A DNA stretch of 64,000 nucleotides from the NCBI GenBank assembly GCA_018360145.1, contig SRPY01000075.1, forward strand, positions 1 to 64,000. Reading direction: 5' to 3'. The position numbers and the translations under genes are program-made. The DNA comes from Claviceps africana (taxonomy: Eukaryota > Ascomycota > Sordariomycetes > Hypocreales > Clavicipitaceae). The notes beneath the pieces were generated by a model. It ran no database searches and was not told the origin of the DNA. It was given only the letters and a program-made list of their open reading frames with translations. Shown here piece after piece: positions 33,166 through 45,749 of this stretch (the stretch's first letter is position 1; each line of letters starts with the position of its first letter).

Positions 33166-35743
33166 CTGTCACCAGGGTGCGTGCCCTGTGGATGACTCCA
33201 GCGCCATGACGGGAGGCAGTCCTGTTTGTCATGGCGGATGGTTCGGCGATACCTAGGGCACATGCCTACCTAAAGTATGTACATACATGCATAAACGCAC
33301 GTGTACATCCACGCCGAGGCGAGTATGTACATTACAACACCCGTAGTGCCCGTAGTGCCCGTAGGCGGGGGTTCCATCGTGCAAAGAAAGAACGGAACCA
33401 GGCAGACGCGATGGTCTTTCGAGGCAAGGTGGCAGAGTCCCAGGCTCGTCGTGGCAAAAGCACGACGTGAAATGATGAGACTTTGGACCCGTAAACTATG
33501 AAAATGACATAATGGCATGGCTGAACACACATGCCGTCTGTCTGAATGTTCCGTGATTGCATGGGAGATACTACCTTCCCTTTCCAGGTGGGTTCAGCAG
33601 GGAAGAGGGGGCTGGACGAGTGCATTCTCGGGCTCCCAAGTTCTGCTCGCGAATCTGTGGTTGAGTTTGGTCGGGGAATGAGTGGCTGGTCGAGTTTCGA
33701 GAGACTCAAGTGGACTCGGACACAGGCGTCCTGCCAAACCCTGCCTGCCCAAGGGGTCAGGTCCGGAATCCATGTCAGCAAGACGGGCCAAGGCCAAGAG
33801 GATGGTTCATGGTCAATTTTTCATGAACTCACTCGCAAGTTGTTGGCAGCCCCGACGCACACAGCCTGCAGACGACGGACGACGGACGACGGACGACGGA
33901 CGGCCGGGGTTGCAGGCGCAGGCGCATCTTGAGAAAGCATCATGGTGGCACGTTGCATTTATTGTACGTAAAGGTGGCTTCGCACTTTGGCACACAAAAC
34001 ATGCCAACCGTGGCGAGCATGGGGGAGGTGAACGGAGGCGAGACGAGAGGCGAGAGGCGAGATGAGAGGCGAAAAAGACACCAAGCACAATGGCGGAATC
34101 CAATGGCCGGACCGAGTTGATGAACAGCAAACGAGACCAGAAACCCCCAGACGCGAGAGCCCACCCTGCACCGTCTCCACTTCCCGCTCTCCGCTCTCCG
34201 CTCTCCGCTCTTTCCTCTCTGCTCTTTGCTCTCCGCTCGACTCCAGGCGCCAGACGCCAGACGCCAGACGCCAGACGCCAGACTCCAGAGTTCCTTCCCC
34301 GCTTGGCATCGGGCTCCTGCCGTACCAGACTCCACGCATCCAGGTTTCGTTGGTTACCGGTGGATTGGATGGCCCGACAAGCCCGAATGAGCCACAACGT
34401 AGAGGGGGCTTTCTAACTGGTTGGCCCATGCGCCAGACTCTGCGCCAGACTCTCTGTCGCATCGCATCGCATCGCATCGACCTGGCCAGACCAGACCAGA
34501 CCACCAGACACCAGAACGCGCCAGAACGACGCCAGAACCCTTCCACGTTCCCGGCGCTGGGCGACTTGGCCTGTCGATGCCGCGCTGCACCACGACCGAC
34601 TCGGTCCTGCACGGGACGCTCTCCGACTTGTCGCGCACGGCCACTCCCCAGGGACGTGCATGTGCTCTGAGTGGCGGGCGTTTGACTGGGCATCGAATGC
34701 ACCCCGCACAGGCTTATCAGATATGTATGGCGTCTTGCCTCGTCGTGCCTCGTCGTGCCTCGTCTTGCCTCGTCTTGTCTCGTCTCATTTCTTTTCGTGT
34801 CTTGCCTCGCCTGGCCTTGCCTTGTCTTGCCTGGGTCTGGTCCCGGTCCCGGTCCCGTGATTTGCAAAGCCCGCCCTCGCCCCGCGGCATGTCTCGATGT
34901 CTTTGAGCCTCAACGCCTCGCATGTACATATGTACATACATACTGTGCGTGGTGGTCCGCCGCGCCCTGCGTTGATGCCATGTGCAGACCAGATGTGTAG
35001 GATATAGCATGCATGTCGTGGCATGCATGGTCGCCGTCAGCAAATTGTCCATCCAGAGAGCCGAGTGCATGTGCAGGCTGGCGCACTGCTGTCCGCCGCC
35101 CTCCGCCCTCCGCCCTGTGGTCACTCATGACGACATGTACATATGTATGTACATACATATTAGACACGGCTTGGGTTCCCTGCTTCCTTCCCGCTGTCTG
35201 GCATGTGACCACATGTTTCATGAGTTTGTATGGTATGTGACCGTATTTCTGCTACATCCGGTGTCTGGCATTTCCGGCAGCCTAGGCTGTGTCCTACAGC
35301 TTATGACGTACGGGCTTTGATTGACGGTGATAACCTGGACGTTGACTGGCCTGGGGACCTCTCAACCATCATCCATTCCTACCTTTTCCCTGACAACAAG
35401 ACCCAGCGGGATTCGATTCGATAGGCCATTTCCCTCTCTTCCACCCCCCTCTTCGATACTCTCACTGGTGTGCCAAAATGAGACCGCACGTCCATCAGAA
35501 TCCACCTTTCTGTTCTTGGCCTACCAGACGACCACGGAGTCTCTGGCTACTAATACATGCTCGGCGCCGCCGTCTTGTCCATGATCACCTCCTAAAGCGG
35601 CGTCGCCAACGATTTGCCATCATCTTTCGTCCTTGACCCTTCCTCCTTCTGATCTCTTGAGTCGTGAATCCCCCGCCCAAGAACACATCTCCCTGTCATG
35701 TCTCCTTCGATTCGGTTGTGATACCCGAAGTCTGCTAGTGGAC
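33166..35743. other. Gene-free, minisatellite-rich spacer
   Basis: 2.5 kb without a supported gene. It contains (CCCGTAGTG)n at 33341-33365, (GACGGAC)n at 33872-33905, GAGGCGAGA repeats at 34037-34075, (CGCTCTC)n at 34185-34215, (CCAGACG)n at 34250-34283, GACCA units near 34488, (CCTCGTCGTG)n at 34735-34790 and palindromic TGTACATAC clusters at 34922-34945 and 35134-35163. ORFs here are repeat translations. Confidence 0.65.
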
Positions 35744-37265
35744 ATGGGTTCGATCCCCTGTGGCGGAACGCCGTCGACGCTACCTTCGCTGCTGTTCCAG
35801 AATGTTCGCATCTTTGACGGCCATGACGAGATTCCCAATGGCTTCGTTCTCGTCCAGGACGGCGTGATAGCGCACGTGTCGACTCAGCCCCTGCTCCCCC
35901 CAGAGACGTCCACACTCGTGATAGATAAGCCGGGTCACACCTTGATGCCGGGCTTCATAGACGGCCATGTGCATGTTTATGAGGCCGCAGCTCTGAGGCA
36001 ATCACTGGCATTCGGCGTCACAACCGTCTGTGACATGCACAATGAACCCCATGTCATGGCCAAGATGAGAGTTGCTGCAAAGGATAGCGATGCTGCAGAC
36101 CTGAGGGCGGCGTGCCACGGGGCCACAATCGAGGGCGGATGGCCGGCCGGGTTCCTCCTCGCTCAGGATCCATCACCAGAGGTAAATTCTAGATTTTCCT
36201 CTCCTTCTGCGGGCGTTTTTCCAGTTTCGCTTGTGACCCGGGCGATTGCTGACAACAGACCGTCCAGTTCCGAGCAGCTCTTGCCAAGTGGCCAAACTTG
36301 AAAACACAAGCAGACGTCGATGCTTTCGTCAAGTCGCGGAAAGCAGACGCAGATTTCGTGAAGCTCTTCCACGAGGATGGCAGATGCCTCGGGGTCGACC
36401 TTCCCAAGCCGTCCATGGAAATTCAACGCATGGTCATCGAAACTGCCCACAAGAACGGCCTTCCGTGTTTCGCCCACGCATTCAACTTGCCGTCGGCCAT
36501 CGAAATCCTCAACGCCGGCGCGGATGGCACGGCTCATACGATAGTGGATTGTCCCCCGACTGCGGAATTGATCGATGCGTACAAGAAGAACAATGCGTAA
36601 GTGCTGCATAATCGAGGGGCCACACTGGTACAAACTAGTCATGTACTTACTGGCGCCAGTCATTGTAACCCTACCCTTGTCGGCATCGCGAGCATGACCA
36701 ACCAAGGTCTCGAGGACCAGGAGGTATACGCAAATGACCCACGAGCTCAACGATTCTTGCCCGGACCCGCCAAAGCACTCATGTGTAAATGCGTTGCCCT
36801 GACGAGCGAAACGTGCCGGGTGGAATATGCCTATCAAAGCGTCAAGATGATGAAGGACGCTGGTGTTGACGTCATCATGTGAGCTTGCTTGTCCCTTCGC
36901 AGTTTGGCCAAGTCGCCTTGTTTGAAGTTGTCACCCGCTCAAACAACTCATCTCGCCGTCATAGGGGCACAGATACGAGTGGCCGAGTGGGAGGGATGGC
37001 CTATGGAGTGACTGCTCATCACGAAATCGGCATGTTCGTGAAGCACTGCGGCTTTAGGCCGATCGAGGCTCTTCGGTCAGCCACCTCGATTCCCGCGCGC
37101 AGATTTCGGCTCAAGGACCGAGGGCGAATTCAAAGAGGACTCAGGGCAGATCTGGTCCTCGTAGAGGGCAACCCAATGAACGACATTGGGGACACATTGA
37201 ATTTGAGGGGAGTTTGGAAGCAGGGAAAACTCTGCTCGTCATATCGTTTGTGTGAAGTTGTTTGA
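35744..37265 (+). CDS. Metal-dependent amidohydrolase (imidazolonepropionase/prolidase-like)
   Basis: 431 residues from exons 35744-36181, 36259-36596, 36660-36878 and 36965-37265, all in phase. The metal-binding set is complete: HxH in GFIDGHVHVYE (H75, H77), the carboxylated Lys in ADFVKLF (K181), His in CFAHAFN, His in GTAHTIVD and Asp in MGTDTSG. The N-terminal beta-sandwich strand FQNVRIFDG and the C-terminal strand GLRADLVLVEGNP complete the fold. Members hydrolyse cyclic amides or dipeptides; substrate cannot be inferred. No signal peptide, so probably cytosolic. Confidence 0.88.
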
Positions 37266-38454
37266 ATTTTCTCAAAGAACAGATTCCACATCGACGTCAA
37301 GCGGTCCAGACTGGGGAATGAAGAAAACTCTGACACGAGCATTGACACCTGAGAGCAGCAGTTTGGTCATTTGCGAGGAGTAGTACTTGGAGCTGCAAGC
37401 AAATCGATGTATCCACACACACACACGTGACTTCCCCGGCGATGCTCTGGCCCACGCCCTACTATATATCTTTTTTGTTTTTTTTAGTATATGCTAAGAG
37501 GTATAGATGAGCTTTTTATGACACGGCCTTATAAGCTAATAAAAATAAACATGCTCTCCTAAGAAAACACTAGAAATCATAGTAGCGTAAGCACCGGGTG
37601 AAGTTTCGCGCAACATTACGCGCCTAGATACAACGGTACAAGCTCCCTGCACTAATGTAGCCGAGTACACGTGACCTCACGCGCGGCATTCAGGTCGGGA
37701 TGTGGCAAGGATAGAGCTCTTTTTTTTTTTGTTTTTTTTGTTTTTTTTTAGCGGGGCGCAAAGTGTCCATCCGTCCAGTGGGAAGATTGGAATACCAGGC
37801 GCCAGGCACGGATTCGTCCGCGCTTTCCCCTCTCCCATTATCCATCCTTAACCAGCGGAAATTTAGGGACAGGTAGGAGGGGCGCAGGGAATGGCGCAGG
37901 GTTAGAGAGGGTGGTGGTCAACGAGGCAGTCTGTGAACCTCGGCCAGACTGGGCAGACTCGAATGTGGCACGCGAAGAATCCATGTTGAAGAAGCCAGCT
38001 TTGGGCATCAGCGATGGCCCAGCGTCAAAACGTGCCAGGCATGTCCTCACTTGGATAGCCGCCGGCAGCGCGAGGGTGACGCCGCGTCTGGCCGGCAACA
38101 CCAGGCCTAAACTGTACATAGTACTTCTGGTACCTACCAGGAAGTAGGTATGTAGTATGTACTGTACAATGTACTGTCCAAGCGACCACTGACGACAGCA
38201 GGATTGCTGAGTCACCACATGGTACATGCCCACGCCCACGCCCATGCCCATGCCCCGCCGTCTGGTCGCCCTTTTCCAAGTGAGGGATTGCCGTTTGTTT
38301 GGTTCCGTCATGCCTCATCCAACGAAACATGAGAAGCTACCGTGCTTCGGACAAATCTTTCGGCGCCCTGCTGCGCAGTCGGTAGCCGTAAAGTGCTTCA
38401 TCGTCAGGAGTTCACGAGGGCCGGGCGCTCTGCTCACCCACTTCGGCTTGCACC
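37266..38454. other. Spacer with AT-rich patch and poly-T
   Basis: No gene. The AT-rich patch at 37455-37600 (ATATGCTAAGAGG, TTATAAGCTAATAAAAA) resembles the AT-rich island near 59 kb, and may be a small RIP-affected relic. T-rich runs lie at 37468-37488 and 37720-37750. A TAGTATGTACTGTACA palindromic cluster is at 38120-38175. Confidence 0.6.
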
Positions 38455-41304
38455 ATGGCGACGTCAGTAACTAGCAATCTTATCCTCTCGAGCTTCACCA
38501 CCAGAGTCGGGCTTGCTCTACCCGCGCACGTATTGTGCTAACACACTGAACGCAGCACCGGCAGCGTCTTGGCATTGCCGTTTCGTCGCTCGACCCATCT
38601 TTCGCTGGCATCAACGATCCGACAGTACATAAACAGCAAATACGACCAACACCCAGACATGTTCAGGCATGATCTCGACGTCATTGACGCTCTTCGTCAG
38701 GATGCCGTCAATGTCAGAGAGCCCCATCCCAGTGGTGCGAAGAAGCTGCAGGCCTATGCGGCACAGTTGGCCTGGATAAGTGGCAAATTCCCCATTGATG
38801 TAGGGCTCCTCATGAATGCCGCGCCCCTTGTAGCCATGTTTTCGTGGACCACGACTAATGCAACCGACTAAGATTGGCGCAGAGTTCACCTGGTATCCTG
38901 CTCTTGGATATAACACGGAACGACCAGTGGTGCGAAATAATATCAAGTACGAGTTGCTGAATATTCTCTACAACCTTGCCGCCTTATACTCGCAGCTTGC
39001 CGTCAGCACATCTCGATCCACCACCGAAGGCCTTAAATCAGCGGCAAATTACTTCTCTCTCGCGGCCGGCGTCTTGTCGCACATGAAGAAAGAAGTCGTT
39101 CCGGAATTGCGAATGTCCGACCCGCCCGAGGATATGGACGAACATACCCTGGAGTCTCTGTTGCAGCTTTTCCTGGCCCAAAGCCAAGAATGCTTCTGGC
39201 AGAAGGCAGTCGTCGATGGATACAAGGACGCTTCCATAGCAAAACTAGCCTCCAGAGTTTCAGACCTGTACAACGTGGCCGGCGAGGTGGCGATGAAAAG
39301 TGAGGCCATTAGTAGTGCGTGGATCCATCATATGACGGCAAAACACCATCATTTTGCTGCCGCAGCACAATATCGAGCCGCGTGCGACTGTCTGGAGAAG
39401 AAGAAATACGGCGAAGAGGTTTCGAGGCTGATTGACGCTGTCGCTTGCGCGGCAGAGGGTCTCAAATCTGCCAAAGGAAACCATCTCAATAAATCAGTAG
39501 TCGATGATCTGAGTGGTCTAAAACGAAAACTTGAGGCTGATCTCAAACGAGCAGAGAAGGATAACGACATGATCTTCTTGAGTACGCTGCTCCGTGCCAT
39601 CATACTCTCGCCTTCACCAACTGACCGGCTTGCCTAGATCCCGTACCTCCCAAATCGGAACTTAAATTTCTTGAGAGAGCGAACATGGCCGTGGCTCGTG
39701 TGCCGCCCCAAGTCGCCAAACCGTTCGATTATTTGGGTGATGGGGCGCAATTCGGACCAGCTTTGTTTTCCAAACTCGTGCCCTTTACAGTTCATGTTGC
39801 GCTATCCATATACGAGGAGAGAAGGGACCGGCTGGTAAATCAGAACATCATTCAACAGTTGGAGGCCCTCAACGATCGCACGCATGCCTTCCTCAGCTCC
39901 ATCGGACTCCCCGGCTCGCTCCAGGCCCTGGAGAAGCCTCTGGGCCTGCCGCCGAGCTTGGTACAACACGCGGAAGAACTTAGACAGGCCGATGCTATTG
40001 AGCGGATTCAAAAAACCTTCGCCGACGTCGAAAAACTGCGCGCCGCCGATGTAGCGCTATTTGAAGAAGGCACGTCAGCGCTGGCCGCCGAAGCTGAAGA
40101 AGACCAAAAACTGAGGATAAAGTACGGAACCGATCGATGGACAAGGCCCGACAGCCGGAGCGACGTCCAGGGTGCCAAGCTCTGGGGACACGCGGCCGAA
40201 ATTGAGGGATACTTTACCAGTAGCGCAAGTAGTGATGGCGTTGTGCGAGAAAAATTCGCCGAAAATGAAAGGCTGCTTCACATACTGAGCGGCTCGGACC
40301 GGCAGCTCATGGACTTTGTGCCCTCTAGTTCACAAAGAGACGCAAACCTGGACCTCAAGCAATCCATCGCGAGAGTGCGAAGCACTTACAACGACGTGCT
40401 GAGGCTGGAGAGCAAACGAAGAAACAAGGTCGAGAATCTACGCGATAATGCCCGCCGAGATGACATTAAGCCGGACATGTTGAAAGAGGCGGCCAGACTC
40501 GAGCGGGCATATCCTTCTACGGCAATCGTTCCTGCCCACTTTGAAGACTTTTTCGAGAAGCGTCTGGACGAACTTTATGAGCCGGCATTAAAGGCACTCG
40601 AAAACGAGGCGGCCGAGCAGGAGAAATTGCTGAATGAGGTTGAACGAGCGAATCGGGAGTTTGGCTTCCAGAAGCGCAAATGCGGCGATCGCGGCTCCCG
40701 GGAACGTGAACAGGCTCTGCAGCAGCTGGACAGTGCCTACTTCAAGTACAAGGAGATCGTCAACAACCTAGAAGTGGGCAGGAAGTTCTACAATGACCTC
40801 AACAAGATTGTCGGCCAAGGATTTCGTGATGTCGTCAAAGGATGGGTGGCTCAGCGGCGTGTGGAAGCCAGAGCGTTGGAAGAGTGAGTGTCATGACGTG
40901 TGGTAAATCTCATCTTTGTTATACGTGCTGACAGAGTCCCAAGGGAGCTCAGCATGCCACCATTGGCTGCCCTCAACCTGTCACGAAACGAAGCTCCGCC
41001 ACAACACGGCTCCATTGCCGGTTCTCATCCACCCATGCCAGCATCATGCGTCGCTGAAGAACCCGCCGCGCGGCCGCCGCTTGCCAACCCGGCCGAGGCA
41101 GCTATCCAGTCGTGGGCAGGAAACAACGTCCAGCAGCCACAACCGCAACCTCCCTGTGCGAGTTCGATGGCTACGATGTGGAATCCAGCGATGGGGATTA
41201 AGTTTGGCGGCAGTGGTGGGTCGGCGCAGGCTCGGGACGATGCTGCACAGCAAGGCAAGACACCGGGAACGTGGAATCCTAGTTCGGGAATCAAGTTTGC
41301 TTAA
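38455..41304 (+). CDS. palA: PalA/Rim20, BRO1-domain protein of ambient-pH signalling
   Basis: 858 residues from exons 38455-38462, 38556-38799, 38873-39581, 39638-40883 and 40935-41304. The first exon carries only 8 coding bases (donor gtcagt). The BRO1 domain begins LALPFRRST and continues with IRQYINSKYDQHPDMFR, EPHPSGAKKLQAYAAQL, FTWYPALGY and NILYNLAALYSQLA. A coiled-coil V domain follows (about 385-730). The Pro-rich tail ends with two WNP-S/A-GIKF repeats. PalA binds YPxL motifs of the PacC/Rim101 factor and ESCRT-III so that PacC is processed at alkaline pH. The sequence is intact and full length. Confidence 0.93.
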
Positions 41305-41654
41305 AACCGGGTGTTACTTTGCGGGTGTTAGTTTCTGGGGTTCGTCTTGATGCTACTCAGCAAAGGGCGTGTTGTGACCATGCGTTTTACGAAGGTCGGT
41401 TGTGTACAATTTGCGATCCTAGGTTGGCGGTCATGTCCGTCTCAACCATCCTCATCCGGGCTCAAGGCAGACAAACTCGCAAGCGTCGACTTGGGTAAGG
41501 ACCACTCTCGGCGGTTGACTCGAATGTGAAACGCTGTCAATCGTGGGGATGCGGAGCGCGGATGGGATCATGTTGCTTTGCGTTCCAGCAGAACCACTGG
41601 CAGTGTTGTCACGAGGATGCGGCGCCGGTGCAGGCTTGGATTGGATAAGCTCGG

Positions 41655-41697
41655 CCGACGATTGACGATTGACGATTGACGATTGACGATTGACGAG
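41655..41697. repeat. (GACGATT)n heptamer array
   Basis: Five to six tandem seven-base units. Confidence 0.95.
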
Positions 41698-42006
41698 GCA
41701 TGTTGTCCCATTCATGTCTTGTTATGATGGCGGCTTCCTGGCACGACTAGCCAGTCACATGTCGAGTGCATCGATGTAGAGTCTAGTCATTTCCATGAAT
41801 AGACGTGTGGTACTGCTTGGGGGTTTCTATGTATAGAAAAAGAAGAGGTCCCCAAGTCCCCAAGGGTCCCGAGCAAGAACGAATCTGGGCAGCGCTTTGT
41901 GAAACGAAACCCTTTCGCGGCTGCCGCTGCATATCGAGCCCGCAAACAATGACCATGCTAGGAGGAGGTTGTGCCCGGAGGAATATTGACATGCGACGTA
42001 ATGGCA

Positions 42007-42093
42007 CAGTGGGTTCAGGTTAATTGCAGATACTTGGCCCTACAACATTTAGTGCCAAGGGTTTCGGAATTGCCCACGAGTCACGACCCACTG
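42007..42093. mobile_element. MITE-like element, copy B
   Basis: Starts CAGTGGGTTCAGG and ends with the reverse complement of CAGTGGGTCGTGACTCGT (ACGAGTCACGACCCACTG), a terminal inverted repeat of CAGTGGGT. The internal GAATT...TTCGGAATTG segment matches copy A and copy C. Both flanks are CA rather than TA. Confidence 0.6.
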
Positions 42094-42898
42094 CAGATGT
42101 GGTTGGGGCGAAATTACGCGCTCTGACGGAAACTCGTGTGGCGCGCCAGGACAACTGTCGGCCTGTTCCATCCACATATGCGGGACACTCCATTATGCAC
42201 TCGACCAAGATGGCTGTTGGTTGAAAGTTGTTGCGTTGCAGGTAAAAGCAGGGCACAGTCGACATCATCTCCCGGGCTCTCCACGATGGGATGATGATGG
42301 GGCAGCATGATGAAGCAAGGAAGGACATGCCGCGGCGCAAAGGCGGGCATAGGCATGCTGGGAGGCGTAGCTTCCTTCTGCGGATCGTCGACATGAGGGC
42401 AAATGCAGCGCGTGCGTTTTCGGGTGTTTTCGAAAGTGGAACCCTTGGCTCTTTACCCGCTTCCCCTATTCCGCGCTGCGAGAGAGATCCCAGGGGGGTC
42501 TTGGTGGGGCAGTCGTGCGAATAGCGAACCTCGACATGAGGCCAAGCTGCGGAGAGACGACTTGCGACACTAAACGTGGTTAGTTCCCAGGACGGAAAAG
42601 CCCTCAAGGACGGGTCAATGAGACTACTGTACTGCCCAGCAGCGTAGTATGGCCTGAGCAATATGGTCTTGGAAGACTGGGAGGGATGAAAGGGGTCTAG
42701 TGACTAGCGAACCCTCGCAAGCAGCCGGCAGCCGCAAAGCAGCAGCGGATTTTGTCTCGTCTGACCAAGGCCGAAGGCTTTGCCTGCCGTCTATGATGCC
42801 GAAAAAGCCGGGAAGCCATGAGAATATGGCAGACCAAGAAGCTTTCGTCCGGCTTATTCGGACCTGCGTCCTGGGCGGCTAAGCGACGCAGAGAACTC

Positions 42899-42937
42899 GG
42901 CTGCGGCTGCGGCTGCGGCTGCGGCTGCGGCTGCGGC
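42899..42937. repeat. (GGCTGC)n hexamer array
   Basis: Six tandem GGCTGC units. Confidence 0.95.
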
Positions 42938-45222
42938 TTGCCGTTACCAACAGCGAGCATGGTTTCCCCCTCCCCCCTGCTGGAAAGAAATGAGACGACG
43001 AAGCGAGACCGGCATTGACGTTGAAGGCTAAGTGACAAGCGAAGGTAACTCGCTCAAGGTTGAGAGGAAAGGGGAGACGCGGACGGTTCCCGTGGTTCTG
43101 GAAGCATTTCCGACTGAGCATTACAGCCGAGCTATCGAAAAGAGAAAAAGAGAAAAAAAACAAAAAAAAAGAAGAAGAGAAAAAGAAAAAAGGTGTTGGG
43201 GGGGAGGAGCCAACCCATCTGCTTCGCCAAGTAAAACATTGTGGACGAGGGCCCTGCTGCGGTCGAATGCGTGACGCGCGGCGCAATCGATAGCGTTGCC
43301 AGCCTGAGACCTGAGACCTGAGACGTCCAACTCGTCGGCTTGAGCCGGACACGCATGCAAGGACAAAGGACGCGCATGTCAGTTTGTTGCGGCAGGCGAG
43401 AGGGCGCATTGTGCAACACGGGTTGTAGCAACGTGCGGGGTGGTCTTTGTATGCGGTCGTCCAAGTATGTATTGTACGTACATACAATCCTCGTGGCGTG
43501 CGAGGCGATGCCCTGCCCTGGTGGCGGTCCGCGGAACCATGACCCGACACACGACGCAATGAGTTGATTCTCCTTCAGACGCTGAGACGCGCGGGAATGG
43601 AATCTCGGGACCAGAATCTGACTGAATCTGTTGCCAAGACGGGCACCACGGCAGCCCAACGGCATGCCATTAGATGGTGGAGTGGCGGGATAGTAGCAGG
43701 GCCCATGAGCTCGAAGGGGATTTCGTAACCTTTGTAGGGTATCTTGTACATGCACGTGTGGTAGAATAGAATCCGGTTCTATTCATGATGCCCGCTCGTC
43801 TCTGATGCTTGCCATGACAGGCTACACTTCCGTCACTTCCATGATTTCGGGACGGGGTTGGCATGACAAGGTCAGCCGCGGCCCTGGGCAGGAAGGCGCA
43901 CGTGACCCCAGCCAGGTATAGTCGTCAGGCGAAGGATGCGGCAGGATCCACTGGCATCTGCAGGAACCTGCCCTTTTTAGCGTCCCGCTAGATACAAGCA
44001 TCATCAATCTTCATCCCAATTTCTAGCGCCACTTGCACTGTCAGTAGTATGTAGTGCGTTGTATCAGTTGGGTTCCCCTGCATAAGTAGGTACTTAGGTA
44101 GTGGGGGATGCATTGTCATTGTATGTACATATGTATGTACTAAAGAAAGGCTGCATGAGCAAGGGGTCCGCGCAGTGGAGGCGGCGCCGTTTGGAAATTT
44201 GTTTTTCTCCGGAGGGAGAGATTTGTAAGTGTTCCTGTGCATGAACTGTCCCTCCGGCTGCACGGCAACGTGCCATCACAGTATTGACATCTGCACATAT
44301 TATGTACAATGTACATATGTATGTAATGTGCAATTTTGGGGTTTCCATCGGATTGTTTCATGAGGGTGAATGCATTTCCACCAGACCAGCGACAAAGTAC
44401 TCGACCTCTAAACCCCCCAACCCCCCCCCGGGCCTCTTTCCTCCCCTTGGACGATTGGATTGTTCGTCTTGTTCCCAGACACCCGCCGACGCATGCCATG
44501 GCGTGATTATCGTCGTCTATTGCCGCGCTCGCCGCCCGGCACAGGCGCTGGGTAAAGTGGACGGCTCGTCGGCTTCGCGTCGTGTACGTCATAGGGACAA
44601 GGCTCTTTTTTTGGCAAGCGGGTGTTCGCTTCGCTTCGCCTCGCCTCGCCTCGCCTCGCCCGGCCTCGTTTTTGGGTGGTGTGCTGTGGTGTGCTGCGGT
44701 GTGCTGTGCTGAGCTGGTCTCTGAGACTGGTCCGGTCCGGTCAGGTCTGGCCCGGCTTGTTCTGCTCAAGTCTGGGTCCCGCATCCGGTCAAATCTTCAG
44801 GGGCGCCGGGCGTCAGGGGCACTCCACTGTCCACTAGGGTACATACCTGGGTGCCTGGAGAGGGTGGGTACCGCCTGGAGGGGCTGAGGGGTTGCAAATG
44901 TCTCCTCCGGGGCTAGGGTCTGCGGGGATGGGGTAGTTGGTCGTCCTCTAGCTTGTTCGAGGCCTTTGGAGGATCAAGGCGCCCAGACGAGGCCCATGGT
45001 GGGATTCCCACCGGTCGATGCCGCGCATTCCTATCAATCAGGCTGAAAACAAGGATAGTGACGCGGACCAAGACAACTCCTCAATGTCTTTAAGATACAA
45101 GACGTCCCGCCTCCCTCTGCTCTTCTGGGCTTCGTCAGGACTCCACCGACCGACCAACAAGGGAAACAAGGCAAGAAAAAGAACAAAAGACTGTCCCAAA
45201 GTCTCGACGCCTGCCCTGCACA

Positions 45223-45700
45223 ATGTTGTTTCCCTCCATGACGGCCATGCTGGCCTTGGCTACGGCCGTTTTGGCAAACACCCGGATTACTCCTCCCAAC
45301 GGGGCCGTCATCGTTGGCAAAGGTCACTATGCCACCATCCAGGCCGCCTTCAATGCTCTCGACCACGCGACCAAAAAGGAGCAAAGCATCTTCATCTACC
45401 CCGGTACCTACCACGAGCAGGTCACCATCGACGATATCAAAAGCCCGCTCTCCATCTACGGCTACAGTACCAACACAACCTCGTACGAGCATAATCAGGT
45501 CACCATTGTGGCGGGACACAGCCAAAAGGACAGGCCGCACAACGAATCAACCGCCACCCTGCGAGTCAAGATCTCCAACTTCAAACTGTACAACGTCAAC
45601 GTCGTCAACTCTTTTGGCCAGGGATCGCAGGCAATTGCCCTGTCGGCCTACGAGCCTGTAAGTGACCAGACCCGACAGACACTAAACACCGCCCTCGTTG

Positions 45701-45749
<49 letters not shown>

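Larger units (their letters stand above)
41305..45222. other. Gene-free spacer, 3.9 kb
   Basis: No domain-bearing ORF. Tandem (ACGATTG)n at 41655-41697, a MITE-like element (42007), (GGCTGC)n at 42899-42937, a purine tract at 43135-43195, CTCGCCTCGC units at 44632-44665 and TGTACATA palindromes at 44122-44140 and 44297-44322. ORFs of 150-226 codons overlap these repeats on both strands and lack conserved motifs. Confidence 0.6.

Noticed and set aside
35700..35770. tRNA-like GGGTTCGATCCC T-loop motif
   Set aside because: The flanking arm pairs badly and no acceptor or anticodon stem is present; the motif is the start of the amidohydrolase coding region.
42879..43755. Overlapping ORFs of about 200-226 codons on minus
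   Set aside because: They run through GGCTGC and purine repeats, contain Arg/Ser and Phe runs and show no family motif.
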